Program-made: the position numbers and the translations under genes
The notes under the pieces: model-generated
Told to the model about the DNA's origin: nothing
What the model saw: the letters and a program-made list of their open reading frames with translations, nothing else
Database searches by the model: none
Assembly: GCF_014863585.1 (NCBI RefSeq)
Contig: NZ_CP062253.1
Location: 2,878,501-2,942,500, forward strand
DNA from: Pseudomonas gozinkensis
Lineage (GTDB): Bacteria; Pseudomonadota; Gammaproteobacteria; Pseudomonadales; Pseudomonadaceae
Reading direction: 5' to 3'
DNA: 64,000 nt
In this document: one piece after another, positions 1 through 7,955 of the stretch
Position numbering within the stretch: the first letter of the stretch is position 1
How the letters are laid out: the number at the start of each line of letters is the position of its first letter

Positions 1-437
1 GTACGCTGGGCCTTTCACATGTAGGGCTTAAGTCTTCGGTGTCTGCACAAGTAATACGTCACGAATTATTATTGTCTATTGATCAGAATGAGATCCCCAA
101 GAATGCGGTCGCAATCGTAAAGCAACTCGCAGATGATGCTATTAAATCCTGTTGTGCCTTGTTGAATAACCAGTTAATACAGAGGGGGGGAGTTGTTTTT
201 GATGATTATTCGCTCTCTGCTGTATGGATCAAGCCTCCGGTTTTTTTTGGAGATGAATCATTTTCTTATACTGGGCCTGATACGCATGGCCTTACATGCG
301 TTTTTGCGTGGATTATTCCACTATTTGACACGGAACTTAAATATATAGAAGAAAAAGGTGCGGATGCTTTTGAAGTGTTGCTTGAAGAAACATCGATTGA
401 TTTGTTTTCACTAAGTAGGGGTAGTTTGGTCGATTAA
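1..437 (+). CDS. SUFU-like (suppressor of fused) family protein, 5'-truncated by window edge
   Basis: The reading frame is open to base 3, so the gene starts before the window. A GTG at 39 is an internal valine or a poor alternative start. The visible part begins TLGLS and continues with a VIRHELLLS strand, a GPDTHGL segment and an IPLFDTELKYIEEKG stretch ending near LSRGSLVD. This order resembles bacterial suppressor-of-fused domains, which often act as immunity proteins in polymorphic toxin systems. The gene is AT-rich compared with the window average and lies next to PAAR and DUF1629 genes, which fits an immunity role. The family call is from memory of the fold pattern; the partner toxin is not in the window. 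Confidence 0.5.
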   Translation, partial: TLGLSHVGLKSSVSAQVIRHELLLSIDQNEIPKNAVAIVKQLADDAIKSCCALLNNQLIQRGGVVFDDYSLSAVWIKPPVFFGDESFSYTGPDTHGLTCVFAWIIPLFDTELKYIEEKGADAFEVLLEETSIDLFSLSRGSLVD

Positions 438-499
438 TTTTGTAGTGCAAGGTTTCTTTACTCCGTTTTCTGCAGCGAGCTTAATCGAGTTTCAATAAT

Positions 500-609
500 G
501 GGGGCGGATTTTTTTTGATCCTTAAAGCTTTGGGGTAAAGGGAAAGAGGGGTAAAAGCTAGGATTAAAGGAGGCGGATTTTTTTGCATTATATAAATCTG
601 TCCCCTTTA
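500..609. repeat. Degenerate copies of the GGGGACGGATTTATTT repeat (RAYT-associated type)
   Basis: Two direct copies (GGGGGCGGATTTTTTTTG at 500-517 and AGGCGGATTTTTTT at about 571-584) are followed by an inverted copy, ATAAATCTGTCCCCTTTA, ending at 609. The same motif occurs as a tandem plus inverted array beside the REP-associated transposase at 52.6 kb. This 438-693 spacer holds no gene I can support. Confidence 0.55.
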
Positions 610-693
610 ATGCCCTTTAATGGGAACCTTGCGAGGGACGTTGCAATCCGCTCAAAGAAATGCTGAATGGGCCAACGTCCTGGGTAATTGACT

Positions 694-1254
694 ATGAAAA
701 TCTTCACCTTGAAATCGAACACCCGAGACTACTCGTCATTTATTGAAGAGTACCCGGCCAACCAGCAAAGCATTATCAGCCGTACCATGGCGCAGCAGTG
801 GAAACGGTTCGACGAGAGTATCGAGCCTGTCAGACTGATCTTGACTGCCAGCGACAGCGGCAAGAAGAACTTCCAGTTTGATGTCAGTTGCGCATTGTTC
901 CCGTTTGTCATCTTCAGTGAGGATGCCGTCGAGGCTCTCTCCGAACACTTTCTGGCTGAGCATGGGCAGTTTTTGCCCGTCATTACCGAGAGCAAGCGCA
1001 AATCGTTTTCCGGCTACTTCCCGATCGACCCGGTAAAAAAATGCCTGGACATGGAGCGATCAAAGTACCGGGAATATCCCAACGGGCTATTAGTCGAAAA
1101 AGCGGTTCTTGTCGCTCGCCACCTGCCCGAGCGAGACATGTTCGTGATTGAGGAAGGCATCAAGCGCATCTTTGTGACGGAGCGGTTCAAGGAACAGGTA
1201 GAGCAATCTGGACTGAAGGGGTTCGATTTTTCGAATGAGATAGAAGTGGTGTGA
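694..1254 (+). CDS. DUF1629 (MXAN_0049-type immunity) family protein, copy 1
   Basis: 186 residues with no signal peptide or membrane segment, so probably cytoplasmic. The C-terminal pattern FVTERFKEQVEQSGLKGFDF is characteristic of the DUF1629/Imm11-type family, proposed as immunity proteins of polymorphic toxins. I chose the ATG at 694 over the TTG at 688. It lies 53 bp upstream of a PAAR gene, and two more relatives follow at 1691 and 2323. The paralogues are clearly diverged from this copy, so they may protect against different toxins. Immunity function is inferred from the family and from PAAR linkage; the toxin is not identified. Confidence 0.6.
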   Translation: MKIFTLKSNTRDYSSFIEEYPANQQSIISRTMAQQWKRFDESIEPVRLILTASDSGKKNFQFDVSCALFPFVIFSEDAVEALSEHFLAEHGQFLPVITESKRKSFSGYFPIDPVKKCLDMERSKYREYPNGLLVEKAVLVARHLPERDMFVIEEGIKRIFVTERFKEQVEQSGLKGFDFSNEIEVV

Positions 1255-1307
1255 TTCTGTGATCGTCAGTCGGCGAGTCGCCAATCCACAAGTCAGAGGA
1301 GTACCGC

Positions 1308-1571
1308 ATGAAAGACGCAATCCGCCTCGGCGATTCCACCACCCACGGTGGCAAAGTCCTCGAAGCCTTCTCCCGCACCGACCTCAATGGCAAGCCTATA
1401 GCCGGAGTCGGTCACAAGGTCAGTTGCCCATTGTGCAAGGGGATTTTCCCGATTGCCGAGGGCAGCAGCACCTATACCGTCGATGGGGTGCCCATCGCGC
1501 TCGACGGTATGAAAACTGCCTGTGGTGCCGCGCTGATTGCCAGCGGCCCGAAAGGGGCGGTTGTCAGTTGA
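1308..1571 (+). CDS. PAAR domain protein (T6SS spike tip), copy 1
   Basis: 87 residues forming a single PAAR domain with no toxin extension: N-terminal IRLGDSTTHGGKVLEA, a central GHKVSCPLCKG segment, and ALDGMKTACGAALIASG near the C-terminus. The conserved His and Cys residues (H13, H36, C40, C43, C72) are the expected zinc-site candidates. PAAR proteins cap the VgrG spike of type VI secretion systems and carry effectors. A good ribosome site (GAGGAG) precedes the ATG. No vgrG or hcp gene lies nearby, so this is an orphan PAAR. It is nearly identical to the copy at 3542; the two proteins differ only at residue 34 (Val here, Leu there). Confidence 0.85.
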   Translation: MKDAIRLGDSTTHGGKVLEAFSRTDLNGKPIAGVGHKVSCPLCKGIFPIAEGSSTYTVDGVPIALDGMKTACGAALIASGPKGAVVS

Positions 1572-1690
1572 ATCACTGAATTTCGATAAGGAATCAGATC
1601 TCCGGTCAGCGATTCATCCAAGACTGAGAGCCAGTCTTTCCGTACCTGGCACAACACAGCGCAGACTTGGATAAGCAAGGAGAAGGGATT

Positions 1691-2305
1691 ATGGAATACT
1701 TTGTGCTTTCTCAAAAGGAAGAGTCCGGTTGCCCGGTCGGACTCTTGCAGGCGGATCTTTACGATAAATTCTATTCAGATACCAAGGGCGTCGAGCATGG
1801 TTTTTTTCCGTGGTATGCGGAGAAAATTCATTACAAAACTCACACGCCTTATCCAGAAGGTATGGTGCTCATTTCCAAAGACAAGTTCTATGATTTTGAT
1901 ATACGTAGCATTGCCCGCTTTTATATAGTTAGTGACGAATTTATGTCTGTTTGCAGCGAGTTGGATGTTGCTGTTACTGATTCGGTGCCAATCAAGGTGG
2001 TTTCCAAAGCTGGAGAAAGTATTTCATCCAGAAACTACAATGCTGTTCTTTTTGAGGAACTGGATGCGCGCTCGCAAACTGACCCGGCATCGACTTTTAT
2101 AGAGGAGGATGGATTGATTTTCAGATTCAAAAAGCTTGTATTGCCAGCAGGCTTTAATCGGAATCTGTTCAAGTTCAAGGGGCTGATTTCAGGTAGTAAT
2201 ACGCTTATCTGTTCCAGTGAGTTCAAGAAGCTCGCGGAGGGGATCAAAGGGGTGAACTTCACTCCTCTGAAGGATGTGATCTGGTCGGGCGTGAGACCTA
2301 TTTGA
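1691..2305 (+). CDS. DUF1629-type immunity-like protein, copy 2
   Basis: 204 residues, soluble. It begins MEYFVLSQKEESGCPVGL and ends with VNFTPLKDVIWSG, the C-terminal block matching the family seen in copy 1 (GFDF in place of VNFTP). The ATG at 1691 follows an AAGGAG ribosome site; a TTG at 1667 would be the only longer start. Base composition is AT-rich for this genome, suggesting horizontal acquisition. Copy 3 begins 17 bp downstream and is clearly its tandem duplicate. A role neutralising an effector delivered with the PAAR protein is inferred from context. Confidence 0.55.
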   Translation: MEYFVLSQKEESGCPVGLLQADLYDKFYSDTKGVEHGFFPWYAEKIHYKTHTPYPEGMVLISKDKFYDFDIRSIARFYIVSDEFMSVCSELDVAVTDSVPIKVVSKAGESISSRNYNAVLFEELDARSQTDPASTFIEEDGLIFRFKKLVLPAGFNRNLFKFKGLISGSNTLICSSEFKKLAEGIKGVNFTPLKDVIWSGVRPI

Positions 2306-2322
2306 CTGCGAGCACAGAGTTT

Positions 2323-2939
2323 ATGAATTTTTATGTGCTTTCACAGAAAGAGGAGCAAGGCTGTCCTGCCGGGATTTTACGTGCTGATCTTTTCGACAGA
2401 TATTATTCCTGCACAAGAGATGTTGAATTTGGTTTTTTTCCCTGGTACGCGGAAAGGGGGAAGCCCGGGCCGCGTACACCGTTTCCGGAGGGCATGGTTT
2501 TAATTTCCAAAGATGAAAACTATGAATTCGATATTCGCAGCGTTTCGAAATTTTTTATGTGGTGAGTGACGAATTTTTAGCCGCCTGCAATAGCTTCAAC
2601 GTGAATGTGGTTGATAGCGTCAGGATTGACGTGCTTTCGGAGGGCGGAAAACGCACTTCCTCAAAACATTACAATGCTGTGTTGTTCGATGAGTTGGATG
2701 TACGGACAAACTGCGATCCAGCCTCTACGTTTGTAGAGGAAAAGGGCTGGCCAATCAGGTTCAAAAAATTAATTCTCGGTGATGATTGGAAACTCGATCT
2801 TTTCAAGTACAGAAGACTGGTATCAGGAAGTGATAGCTTGATCTGCTCTGAGGCGTTCAGGGATGCGGCAATCGATTTCAAGGGTATTGATTTCACCCCT
2901 TTGGAAACGGTTGTCTGGTCAGGGATTAGACGAATATGA
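2323..2939 (+). pseudogene. DUF1629-type immunity-like protein, copy 3, frameshifted
   Basis: A tandem duplicate of the preceding gene. The first part (2323-2565) runs from MNFYVLSQKEEQGC to SVSKFF and then hits a stop. The second part continues in another frame from about 2563 with VVSDEFLAACN to 2939. Alignment with copy 2 (RFYIVSDEF) places the shift in the T6 run around 2550-2556: four Ts, or seven, would restore the frame. Both halves keep conserved residues, so the break is recent, is a sequencing error, or is a phase-variable switch. The following DUF4265-like gene overlaps its end by 4 bp. Confidence 0.65.
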
Positions 2940-3448
2940 AAGATGTAAAACCGGATTGTCGCCTGGTCGATAAAACCAGTCCTGTTCATATTCAGGTATT
3001 TGCAGGTAATCGCTCTGATGGCCCGGTGTACGAGGAACTCCCGGCTCGTCATGTAGGCGCGACAGCCTATGAATTGCTGTCCTCACCCGGGCTGGCGCTG
3101 AATATGGCTCGCGGAGACGTCATATCGATCAAAAACAAAAACACCCATGCGGTAGTGCTTGAACGAGGTGGTAACTTTTGCATTCACATCTACGCCGATT
3201 CCATTCCAGCTGCGGATATCGCTGAGCTGGAAGTCGATGTGCGGCGTGAACTGGGTGGAACGCTGGACGGCGTGTTTGAGGGCAATCTTTCGTTGGCTGT
3301 TCCAGCGAGCAACGGGATGAACAAGATCAACGAGGTTTTTGACCGATTTCGCGATAGAACCGGGATTCAATGGTATTACGCCAACATCTATCAGAACCTG
3401 GATGACGATGATGACGAGACGCTGTTGAACTGGTGGCTCGAAGGCTGA
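2936..3448 (+). CDS. DUF4265-like protein, probable immunity or toxin-linked
   Basis: 170 residues, soluble, acidic C-terminus with a run of five aspartates near residue 155. The pattern ELLSSPGLALNMARGDVISI resembles the central part of DUF4265 proteins, where a short strand is followed by a GD-[VI]-[VI] motif. Function of that family is unknown, but members occur near toxin systems. The ATG overlaps the stop of the frameshifted DUF1629 copy in an ATGA arrangement, so the two were probably co-translated. About 20 codons of open frame follow its stop (3449-3520) before another stop, possibly a trimmed C-terminal extension. Confidence 0.45.
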   Translation: MKDVKPDCRLVDKTSPVHIQVFAGNRSDGPVYEELPARHVGATAYELLSSPGLALNMARGDVISIKNKNTHAVVLERGGNFCIHIYADSIPAADIAELEVDVRRELGGTLDGVFEGNLSLAVPASNGMNKINEVFDRFRDRTGIQWYYANIYQNLDDDDDETLLNWWLEG

Positions 3449-3541
3449 CGACCCTGCGCCACGGGCGCAAAATTCATCATCGATACCCAAGGGTACGAAG
3501 ACGTGTGGATGGCTGAGTAACCAGGTCAAAGGAGAGACAAC

Positions 3542-3805
3542 ATGAAAGACGCAATCCGCCTCGGCGACTCCACCACTCACGGTGGCAAAGTCCTCGAAGC
3601 CTTCTCTCGGACCGACCTCAACGGCAAGCCGATTGCCGGGCTCGGTCACAAGGTCAGTTGCCCATTGTGCAAGGGGATTTTCCCGATTGCCGAGGGCAGT
3701 AGCACCTACACCGTCGATGGTGTGCCCATCGCGCTCGACGGCATGAAAACCGCCTGCGGTGCAGCGTTGATCGCCAGTGGACCCAAAGGGGCTGTGGTCA
3801 GCTGA
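3542..3805 (+). CDS. PAAR domain protein (T6SS spike tip), copy 2
   Basis: 87 residues, identical to the PAAR protein at 1308 except for Leu at residue 34. The DNA differs at many third positions, so the duplication is not brand new and protein-level purifying selection or gene conversion is likely. A strong AGGAGAG ribosome site precedes the ATG. It closes a module of immunity-like genes, giving the order PAAR, DUF1629, DUF1629 (broken), DUF4265-like, PAAR. No effector domain is fused to it, so a cognate effector would have to bind non-covalently or be encoded elsewhere. Confidence 0.85.
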   Translation: MKDAIRLGDSTTHGGKVLEAFSRTDLNGKPIAGLGHKVSCPLCKGIFPIAEGSSTYTVDGVPIALDGMKTACGAALIASGPKGAVVS

Positions 3806-3931
3806 ATCCATGCCTGCGCATTTCCCATGACGCGGACTTCACGGCGCGTCATTTGAATAAGTTATGCTTCAACCAAAACATGCTTCACCCAAAAAAGAGT
3901 TCAAAATTCTCCAACATTTAAAGGAATAAAT

Positions 3932-4327
3932 ATGAAGACCGCTTCGTTGATTCTCGCCATGGCCGCCGCTTTTGGCACCTGCACTCTCGCCCAAGCTGAA
4001 GGGCAAGACGCCGCCACCCTGAAAGGGATATACGACAACGGTCGCAATATGTCCGGCCTGATCAAGAGCTGTGTCGACAAGGGGTTCCTGAAAGCGGACA
4101 GCACCGAGAACGCCAACAAGATGGCCGCATTCGTGGGCAACATGCCTGGCGATTTCGACAAGCGTGACGGCGACAAGAGCGAACAGTCTGGCCGTAAAGG
4201 CGAAGTGTTCACGGATGGGGAATACAAGAGCCTGGAAAGCAATCTGCCACCGAACCTCACCCTCAAACAATGGTGCGAACAGGCGGATCAGGGCATGCGC
4301 GAAGGGTTGAAGCGCGTCGGTCTGTAA
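3932..4327 (+). CDS. Small exported protein of unknown function
   Basis: 131 residues with a clear Sec signal peptide (MKTASLILAMAAAFG..., likely cleavage after AQA, residue 22). The mature part has two cysteines (one near residue 48, one near 115) that could form a disulfide, and no membrane segment, so a periplasmic protein is likely. I recognise no family. Its position directly behind the PAAR gene and just before a PAAR relic makes a periplasmic immunity protein a reasonable guess, but nothing in the sequence proves it. Confidence 0.55.
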   Translation: MKTASLILAMAAAFGTCTLAQAEGQDAATLKGIYDNGRNMSGLIKSCVDKGFLKADSTENANKMAAFVGNMPGDFDKRDGDKSEQSGRKGEVFTDGEYKSLESNLPPNLTLKQWCEQADQGMREGLKRVGL

Positions 4328-4338
4328 CAGTCAGCTGA

Positions 4339-4392
4339 TTCAGGACCGACACTAACGGCAACTCGATTGCTGCGGTCGGTCCTGAGGTCAGT
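4339..4392 (+). pseudogene. Relic of a third PAAR gene
   Basis: Translating from 4339 gives FRTDTNGNSIAAVGPEVS, which aligns without gaps to FSRTDLNGKPIAG(V/L)GHKVS of the two intact PAAR proteins apart from one residue near the start. The match is also visible in the DNA. The frame is closed on both sides (TGA before, TAG soon after). The zinc-ligand His is replaced by Pro, so it is dead. It shows that the PAAR-immunity array once extended further. Confidence 0.55.
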
Positions 4393-4577
4393 CGAGCCCC
4401 TCGATAGACCGAACTAAGCTAATGCAAAAAAGATATTTGTTCGGTGTTTTTAATATCGTTTAGTTTTGTTTCATAGACGAATCAAAAGCATCAAACCGAT
4501 AGACCTCCCGATTGCCATGACGGCACACGCTGAATCGATCACGGACTCTTCAGGTTTGATTCACACGGGAGTGAATC

Positions 4578-5630
4578 ATGCCGCACACCTCAGACATCAC
4601 CGCATTACCCATCCTCGACCTGTCCCTGCTCGACGGTACGCCGTCGCAACGCCAGGCCTTTCTCGATGACTTGCGCCACGCTGCCCGCGATGTGGGTTTT
4701 TTCTACCTGACCGGCCATGGCATCGACACCAGCCTGCTCACACAAGTGCAGGACTACGCCCGCCAGTTCTTCGCCTTGCCTGACAGCGAGAAAACCGCCG
4801 TCGGCATGATCAATTCGCCGCACTTTCGCGGTTACAACCGCGCCGCCTCGGAGATCACCCGAGGCCAGCCCGATCAACGTGAACAGTTCGATCTGGGCGC
4901 CGAGCGCGACGTCTTGCCGTTGAACGCCGACAGTCCGTTGTGGGCGCGGCTGCAAGGGCCGAATCAATGGCCCGAAGCGTTGCCGCAACTCAAGCCGCTG
5001 CTGCTCGACTGGCAGCAGGCGATGACCCAGATGTCGCTGCGTCTGCTGCGCGCATTCGCCCAGTCACTGTCGCTGCCGGAAGATGCCTTCGACCGGTTGT
5101 ACGGCGACAAACCCAACGAACACATCAAGCTGATGCGTTATCCGGGGCAAGCCTCGACGGCGAGCAATCAGGGCGTCGGTGCGCATAAGGACTCGGGTTT
5201 TCTCAGCTTCCTGCTGCAAGACCAGCAGGCCGGCCTGCAAGTGGAAATCGAAGAGGGGCGCTGGATCGATGCGCTGCCTCGGGACAACACCTTGGTGGTG
5301 AATATCGGCGAGCTGCTGGAGCTGGCCACAAACGGTTACCTGCGCGCCACGGTGCATCGGGTGGTGTCGCCACCGGTGGGCAGCGAGCGTTTGTCCATTG
5401 CGTTTTTTCTCGGTGCGCAACTGGATGCGGTGGTGCCGCTTTATCCCTTGCCGACGGCGCTGTTGCGTGAGGCGCGCGGCCCGGCGAGTGATCCGCTCAA
5501 TCCGTTGTTCCGCGATGTCGGCTGGAATTACCTCAAGGGCCGACTGCGCTCCCATCCCGATGTCGCTCAGCGCTTCTACGCCGATGCGTCGAATACCCGG
5601 ACACCGCTTCGCAAGACCGCCAACGCCTGA
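4578..5630 (+). CDS. Isopenicillin N synthase family 2-oxoglutarate/Fe(II) oxygenase
   Basis: 350 residues. An N-terminal DIOX_N domain (IPILDLSLLDG style start, residues 8-110) precedes the jelly-roll core. Iron ligands are visible as H203 and D205 (GAHKDSG) and H260 (ATVHRVV); R271 and S273 (ERLSIAFF) would bind the 2-oxoglutarate carboxylate. It is cytoplasmic, with no signal peptide. It leads a collinear block with a methionine-type ABC importer, so it may oxidise an imported compound, for example a sulfur- or amino-acid-containing one; the substrate is unknown. The family covers many reactions, so no specific gene name is given. Confidence 0.85.
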   Translation: MPHTSDITALPILDLSLLDGTPSQRQAFLDDLRHAARDVGFFYLTGHGIDTSLLTQVQDYARQFFALPDSEKTAVGMINSPHFRGYNRAASEITRGQPDQREQFDLGAERDVLPLNADSPLWARLQGPNQWPEALPQLKPLLLDWQQAMTQMSLRLLRAFAQSLSLPEDAFDRLYGDKPNEHIKLMRYPGQASTASNQGVGAHKDSGFLSFLLQDQQAGLQVEIEEGRWIDALPRDNTLVVNIGELLELATNGYLRATVHRVVSPPVGSERLSIAFFLGAQLDAVVPLYPLPTALLREARGPASDPLNPLFRDVGWNYLKGRLRSHPDVAQRFYADASNTRTPLRKTANA

Positions 5631-5657
5631 TCCATCACTCGCAAAAGGATTTTTCCC

Positions 5658-6482
5658 ATGTTGAAAAAAGCAGTGTTGAAAAAAGCAGGCTTGACCCTGG
5701 CCGTCCTCGGCGCGCTGGTGACTTCGTTTGGCGCTCAAGCGCTGGAGCCATTGCGCGTTGCCGCCGACCCGGTGCCTCACGCGCAGATTCTGGCGTACAT
5801 CCAGAAACTCGATCCGCAGCTCAACCTCAAGGTGATCGAAATCCCGCAGGGCGTGAACTCCAACGAGCTGCTGGTGCACGGCGATGTGGACGCCAACTAC
5901 TTCCAGCATTTGCCGTACCTGCAATCTCAGGAAAAGGCCCTCGGTGAAAAACTCGCGGTGGCCGCCACGGTGCACATCGAGCCGCTGGGGATTTACTCCC
6001 ATCGCCACAAAACCTTTGCCCAAGTGCCGGACAAAGGCACGGTCGCGGTGCCGAACAACGTCACCAACCTGAGCCGCGCGCTGTACCTGTTGCAGGACAA
6101 CGGCCTGATCAAACTCAAGCCCGGCTTCAATGACCCGGCGGCCGATCAGGCAACGCCGAAGGACATCGCCGAAAACCCGAAACACCTGAAGATTCTCGAA
6201 ATCGAATCGCCGCAATTGCCTCGTGCGCTGGATGACGTGGACCTGGCGGTGATCAACGGCAACTACGCGCTGGAAGCCGGGTTGGTGCCGGCCAAGGATG
6301 CGCTCGGTCTGGAGAAGGCCGAACACAACCCTTACGCCAACATTCTGGTGACCACACCGAAGCTGGAAAACGATCCGCGCATTCAGCAACTGGCCAAGGA
6401 TCTGACCTCGCCGCAAGTCGCCAAGTACATCGCCGAGAACTTCAAGGGCTCGGTGATCCCGGTGGCGGATGCCAAGCCATGA
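5658..6482 (+). CDS. MetQ/NlpA family ABC transporter substrate-binding protein
   Basis: 274 residues with a Sec signal peptide (cleavage near AQA, residue 29) and no lipobox cysteine, so a soluble periplasmic protein. The mature start [14 protein letters not shown] and the segment [14 protein letters not shown] are typical of MetQ/NlpA proteins that bind methionine or related ligands. It overlaps the ATPase gene downstream by 4 bp (ATGA). Pseudomonas carry several MetQ paralogues; the oxygenase and Rbs-type importer around this one suggest a ligand other than plain methionine. Confidence 0.85.
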   Translation: MLKKAVLKKAGLTLAVLGALVTSFGAQALEPLRVAADPVPHAQILAYIQKLDPQLNLKVIEIPQGVNSNELLVHGDVDANYFQHLPYLQSQEKALGEKLAVAATVHIEPLGIYSHRHKTFAQVPDKGTVAVPNNVTNLSRALYLLQDNGLIKLKPGFNDPAADQATPKDIAENPKHLKILEIESPQLPRALDDVDLAVINGNYALEAGLVPAKDALGLEKAEHNPYANILVTTPKLENDPRIQQLAKDLTSPQVAKYIAENFKGSVIPVADAKP

Positions 6483-7279
6483 TCGTCGTCGAGCAATTGA
6501 GCAAGACCTATCCGTCAGCGTCGACGCCGGCGCTGGATCAGGTGTCGCTGAGCATTCCCGATGGCGCGATCTACGGGATTCTCGGGCGCAGCGGCGCGGG
6601 TAAATCAACGTTGCTGCGTTGTCTCAATCTGCTCGAACGTCCGGATGCCGGGCGGATTCTGCTGGACGGAGAAGACCTCACGGCGCTGTCCGATAGCGAA
6701 CTGCGCCGCCAGCGTCAGCGCATCGGCATGATTTTTCAGGGCTTCAATTTGCTGCATTCGCGCAACGTGTTCGACAACGTCGCGGTGCCGCTGGAAATCG
6801 CCAAAGTCACCAAACCACAGCGCCATGAACGGGTTCGGGAGCTGCTGGATCTGGTGGGGCTGAGCGACAAGGCCGAAGCTTTTCCATCGCAACTCTCCGG
6901 CGGGCAGAAGCAGCGGGTGGGCATCGCCCGGGCCTTGGCGGCGCGTCCGGCGTATCTGCTGTCGGACGAAGCCACCAGCGCCCTCGACCCGGAAACCACG
7001 GCGTCGATTCTGGAGCTGTTGCGCGACATCAACCGCCAGCTCGGTTTGACCATCGTGCTGATCACCCACGAGCTGGACGTGGTCAAGTCGATCTGCGATC
7101 ACGCCGCATCCATGGCCAACGGAAAACTGGTGGAGACGGGGCCGGTGGCCAGATTGCTCACCGATCCGCAGTCCGCCCTCGGTGCTTCGCTGCGGCCCAG
7201 TTGCGGCTTGCCGCTGGGGCATGACGCGCCCGGTTTGAGTTTTCTGCGGCAATACGGCGTGCGGGCGGCCCACTCATGA
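6479..7279 (+). CDS. Methionine-type ABC transporter ATP-binding protein (MetN-like)
   Basis: 266 residues. Walker [10 protein letters not shown] (36-44), Q-loop in IFQGFNLL, signature LSGGQKQR and Walker B ending [11 protein letters not shown] are all intact, so it should be an active ATPase. It is shorter than canonical MetN (about 335-345 residues): the C-terminal regulatory ACT-like domain that binds methionine is missing. Transport may therefore not be subject to the usual trans-inhibition. It overlaps both its neighbours by 4 bp, so the three genes form one operon. Confidence 0.85.
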   Translation: MIVVEQLSKTYPSASTPALDQVSLSIPDGAIYGILGRSGAGKSTLLRCLNLLERPDAGRILLDGEDLTALSDSELRRQRQRIGMIFQGFNLLHSRNVFDNVAVPLEIAKVTKPQRHERVRELLDLVGLSDKAEAFPSQLSGGQKQRVGIARALAARPAYLLSDEATSALDPETTASILELLRDINRQLGLTIVLITHELDVVKSICDHAASMANGKLVETGPVARLLTDPQSALGASLRPSCGLPLGHDAPGLSFLRQYGVRAAHS

Positions 7280-7947
7280 ATCGCGTGATCGACTGGAACG
7301 AAATCCTGCAACTGGTGCTCAACGCCACCGGCGAAACCCTGTACATGGTGCTGCTCGCCGGGTTGTTCACGCTGTTGATCGGTTTGCCGCTGGGGGTGTT
7401 GCTGTTCATCAGCCGCCGTCAGGGTCTGTACCCGCTGCCGAGGCTCAATCAAGCCTTGGGCGCGATCATCAATCTGGGGCGTTCGCTGCCGTTCGTGGTG
7501 ATGCTGATTGCCCTGATCCCGCTGACCCGGCTGGTGGTCGGCACCACGCTGGGCAGCACGGCCGCCGTGGTGCCGATCACCATCGGGGCCTTTCCGTTTT
7601 TTGCGCGGATTGTCGAGAACGCCCTGGATGAAGTGGAGAAGGGCCGGATCGAAGCAATCCTCGCCATGGGCGGTGACATCCGCCACGTGATTTTCAAAGT
7701 GCTGCTGCCCGAGGCGCTGCCGGCCTTGCTGGCGGGCATCACCCTGACGCTGGTGATGCTGATCGGTTTTTCTTCCATGGCCGGGGTCATTGGTGGCGGC
7801 GGACTGGGCGATCTGGCGATCCGCTACGGCTATCAACGGTTCAACAATGAAGTGATGGTCGCCACCGTCGTGGTGTTGGTCATCCTCGTCCAGGGCGTGC
7901 AAAGCCTGGGCGATCGACTGGTGCGTTCGCTGGCTCATCGACGTTAA
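7276..7947 (+). CDS. Methionine-type ABC transporter permease (MetI-like)
   Basis: 223 residues with five hydrophobic segments typical of MetI. The EAA-type cytoplasmic loop that contacts the ATPase is visible around residues 115-150 ([29 protein letters not shown] region). The N-terminus [19 protein letters not shown] is characteristic. It overlaps metN by 4 bp and ends 8 bp before the next ABC ATPase gene, so the two different importers are probably co-transcribed. Confidence 0.85.
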   Translation: MNRVIDWNEILQLVLNATGETLYMVLLAGLFTLLIGLPLGVLLFISRRQGLYPLPRLNQALGAIINLGRSLPFVVMLIALIPLTRLVVGTTLGSTAAVVPITIGAFPFFARIVENALDEVEKGRIEAILAMGGDIRHVIFKVLLPEALPALLAGITLTLVMLIGFSSMAGVIGGGGLGDLAIRYGYQRFNNEVMVATVVVLVILVQGVQSLGDRLVRSLAHRR

Positions 7948-7955
7948 GGAATTTT

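Noticed and set aside
630..775. Fragment KEMLNGPTSWVIDYENLHLEI as a gene remnant
   Set aside because: It overlaps the DUF1629 start in another frame and I could match it to no family, so it may be chance.
3449..3520. Separate small gene between DUF4265-like and PAAR copy 2
   Set aside because: About 20 sense codons in frame after a stop, with no start site; at most a lost C-terminal extension of the preceding gene.
4341..4384. Hairpin CAGGACCGAC/GTCGGTCCTG as terminator
   Set aside because: No T-run follows, and the sequence is better explained as part of the PAAR relic.
5064..6608. Long minus-strand open frame opposite the oxygenase and MetQ genes
   Set aside because: It crosses two clear genes on the other strand and has an Arg/Gln/His-rich composition typical of shadow frames.
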